In this document: positions 5,108 through 6,042 of the stretch, in pieces
How the letters are laid out: every line of letters starts with the position of its first letter
Numbering within the stretch: position 1 is the stretch's first letter
Assembly (NCBI GenBank): GCA_934636425.1
Contig: CAKUAV010000169.1
Location: forward strand, 1-6,042
DNA length: 6,042 bases
Direction of reading: 5' to 3'
Source: an uncultured Clostridia bacterium
Lineage (GTDB): Bacteria > Bacillota > Clostridia > Christensenellales > Aristaeellaceae
The notes under the pieces: model-generated
Told to the model about the DNA's origin: nothing
Database searches by the model: none
What the model saw: the letters and a program-made list of their open reading frames with translations, nothing else
Program-made: the position numbers and the translations under genes

Positions 5108-5854
5108 ATGAACATCCGAAAGCTGGGAGGAACGATGCTGCTCGTTGCCCTGCTGGGAGCCTATGCCGCTTCCGGCGAATGCGCCGCCCGCAACGCCGGG
5201 AACGCGTCCGGCCGCAGCCCGATGGGAACAACACTGCAAAGCGCCGCCCGCATCGGCATCCCCGAAGGAAGCCGTCCGGCGCGCAGCTTTCAGTATGGAG
5301 CAGAACAGACTTCGGTCTTTTCTGTATTTCAGTGTCAGGAACAGACCGAAGTCTCTTGCGTCCTGTCATTTTCCGCACTGCCAGCCGGTTTGGAATCACC
5401 GTCGCAGACCGAAGTCGCCTTTGTCGCCATGTCGGCTTCTGGCGGGTCGCGCTCTGCCGATTTTGAGACTCCGGTCGCTTCTGCGCGCATCGTCTCGCGC
5501 AGCGCTCTGGCGGCGCAGCTGATCGCCGAGGTGAACGCCGAGCGGGCGCAGCGCGGCCTGACGCCCCTGAGCGAGGACAGCGATCTCAGCGCCGCCGCCC
5601 GCATTCGCGCGCGCGAAATCGCGTCGGTCTTCAGCCACACGCGCCCCGACGGCTCGTCGTGCTTCACAGTGTCCGAAAAGGCCTATGGCGAGAACATCGC
5701 CCGCGGACACGGCAGCGTCGACAGGGTCATGGCCGCGTGGATGTCCTCGGCGGGACACCGCGCCAACATACTGCGCGCCTCCTACGGCTCGATCGGCGTG
5801 TGCTGCCTGCAAATCGACGGCGTTTACTGCTGGGTTCAGCTGTTCGGCAAATAG
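5108..5854 (+). CDS. Secreted CAP/SCP-domain protein
   Basis: The 248-residue protein starts with a signal peptide: basic MNIRK, a hydrophobic core at about 6-21 (LGGTMLLVALLGAYAA), then a likely cleavage around 22-27. A Ser/Ala-rich linker of about 100 residues follows, with four degenerate QT(S/E)V repeats. A CAP domain occupies about 134-246. Visible CAP residues are H177 in FSHTRPDGSSCF, E195 in GENIARG and H217 in SSAGHRANIL, followed by the C-terminal strands GSIGVCCLQIDGVYCWVQLF. Bacterial CAP proteins are exported and often surface-linked, but their biochemical role is mostly unknown. I chose ATG at 5108, with AAAGGAG ending 12 bases upstream. A TTG at 5096 would touch that site and is unlikely. 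Seven cysteines (25, 76, 84, 185, 232, 233, 241) are present; those retained outside could form disulfides. It appears to be a single-gene unit. Confidence 0.92.
   Translation: MNIRKLGGTMLLVALLGAYAASGECAARNAGNASGRSPMGTTLQSAARIGIPEGSRPARSFQYGAEQTSVFSVFQCQEQTEVSCVLSFSALPAGLESPSQTEVAFVAMSASGGSRSADFETPVASARIVSRSALAAQLIAEVNAERAQRGLTPLSEDSDLSAAARIRAREIASVFSHTRPDGSSCFTVSEKAYGENIARGHGSVDRVMAAWMSSAGHRANILRASYGSIGVCCLQIDGVYCWVQLFGK
5301..5476 (+). repeat. Four in-frame degenerate repeats in the CAP-protein linker, mirrored at DNA level
   Basis: AGACTTCGGTCT (5307-5318) is the exact reverse complement of AGACCGAAGTCT (5343-5354). AGACCGAAGTC recurs at 5406-5416, and AGACTCCGGTC, one mismatch from the first, at 5466-5476. 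The copies are 36, 63 and 60 bases apart, all multiples of three, and encode QTSV, QTEV, QTEV and ETPV. The first lies in a 24-base hairpin (5301-5324) with 9 of 10 pairs formed and a C(UUCG)G cap. The in-frame spacing favours a protein-level repeat; the inversion is an added oddity. Confidence 0.7.
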
Positions 5855-5855
5855 A

Positions 5856-5904
5856 ACGCGCATGTCGCGTCAGCTTGTCAGGAGCCTTTGGGGGCAAGCT
5901 GGCG
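5856..5904 (+). terminator. Two overlapping, mutually exclusive hairpins after the CAP gene
   Basis: ACGCG (5856-5860) can pair with CGCGT (5866-5870) around a 5-base loop. Alternatively, CGTCAGCTTG (5868-5877) can pair with CAAGCTGGCG (5895-5904) in a 10-bp stem with one T-G pair and a 17-base loop. The two share bases 5868-5870. They begin immediately after the stop at 5854, so a 3'-end or terminator role is likely, but no T-tract follows the larger stem. Confidence 0.4.
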
Positions 5905-5967
5905 AACGGGAATGCATGCTCCCCGCCGGTTTTGCTCTGGAAAATGCTTTCCGACGCGGCGACCGTC

Positions 5968-5998
5968 CCGCGCCCGCACTGCGCGCCGCCGGGCGCGG
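5968..5998. repeat. Perfect 9-bp all-GC inverted repeat
   Basis: CCGCGCCCG (5968-5976) and CGGGCGCGG (5990-5998) form a perfect stem around a 13-base loop. Only two T residues follow, so it is a poor intrinsic terminator. It could end the CAP transcript or form part of a leader for a gene beyond the right edge. Confidence 0.4.
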
Positions 5999-6001
5999 TT
6001 A

Positions 6002-6027
6002 AGAGATCGGGAGCGCTCCGGTTCTCT
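6002..6027. repeat. 26-base imperfect palindrome near the right edge
   Basis: The 13 bases 6002-6014 (AGAGATCGGGAGC) pair with 6015-6027 (GCTCCGGTTCTCT) at 11 of 13 positions, centred on AGCGCT. It follows the previous hairpin after three bases. As DNA it could be an operator. As RNA it would open a small loop and look like a terminator stem without a T-tract. What follows is outside the window. Confidence 0.35.
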
Positions 6028-6042
6028 CGAGCTCTTCAAGGG

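Noticed and set aside
5905..6030. Scattered resemblance to a cobalamin riboswitch (GGGAA near 5908, CCCGCACTG near 5973)
   Set aside because: The pieces have the wrong spacing. The CCCGCAACTG-like box lacks a base, and no 3' AGxCAGGAxACC element is present. A covariance-model scan would settle it.

Overview
The window looks like chromosomal DNA from a high-GC member of the Clostridia (Bacillota), for example a gut lineage in or near Christensenellales or Oscillospirales. This is inference. The genes are very GC-rich, yet the promoters are AT-rich with textbook TTGACA/TATAAT boxes, and most starts have purine-rich AGGAG-type ribosome binding sites. The genes present (a two-gene ThrE-type exporter, RarA, TlyA and a secreted CAP-domain protein whose sequence resembles clostridial ones) fit this. 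No phage, transposase, CRISPR array, tRNA or rRNA was found.

Minus strand, 1-1984. A two-gene operon, yjjP (1160-1936) then yjjB (723-1172), encodes a split threonine/serine- or dicarboxylate-type inner-membrane exporter. The genes overlap by 13 bases and are read from a strong promoter at 1957-1984. Downstream on the same strand is a LacI-family regulator (start at 599, C-terminus cut off by the window edge) with its own strong promoter (644-672). An inverted repeat brackets that promoter's -35 box and may be an operator.

Divergent gap, 1937-2117. It holds the yjjP promoter, an orphan 10-bp hairpin (2006-2040) and weak promoter signals for rarA.

Plus strand, 2118-4487. rarA (replication-associated AAA+ ATPase) and tlyA (S4-domain 2'-O-methyltransferase, TTG start) lie in the same direction, 187 bases apart. 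tlyA ends in a canonical intrinsic terminator.

Gene-free stretch, 4438-5107. Most of it is two tandem copies of a roughly 270-bp unit. The first 111 bases of the two copies match without gaps at 105 of 111 positions, and all six differences are transitions. The array begins on the terminator's T-tract and ends just before the next promoter. It is the least explained part of the window.

Plus strand, 5029-6042. A strong promoter drives a secreted CAP/SCP-domain protein (5108-5854). Its linker carries four in-frame degenerate QT(S/E)V repeats, which at DNA level form inverted copies and a cUUCGg-capped hairpin. After its stop, 188 bases hold a dense series of inverted repeats and no recognisable gene.

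The genes do not form one pathway. They are a set of small independent transcription units for export, replication-fork maintenance, rRNA modification and a secreted protein. I found no convincing new multi-gene system. The best leads are the tandem intergenic repeat, the mirrored repeats in the CAP linker and the hairpin cluster at the right end.
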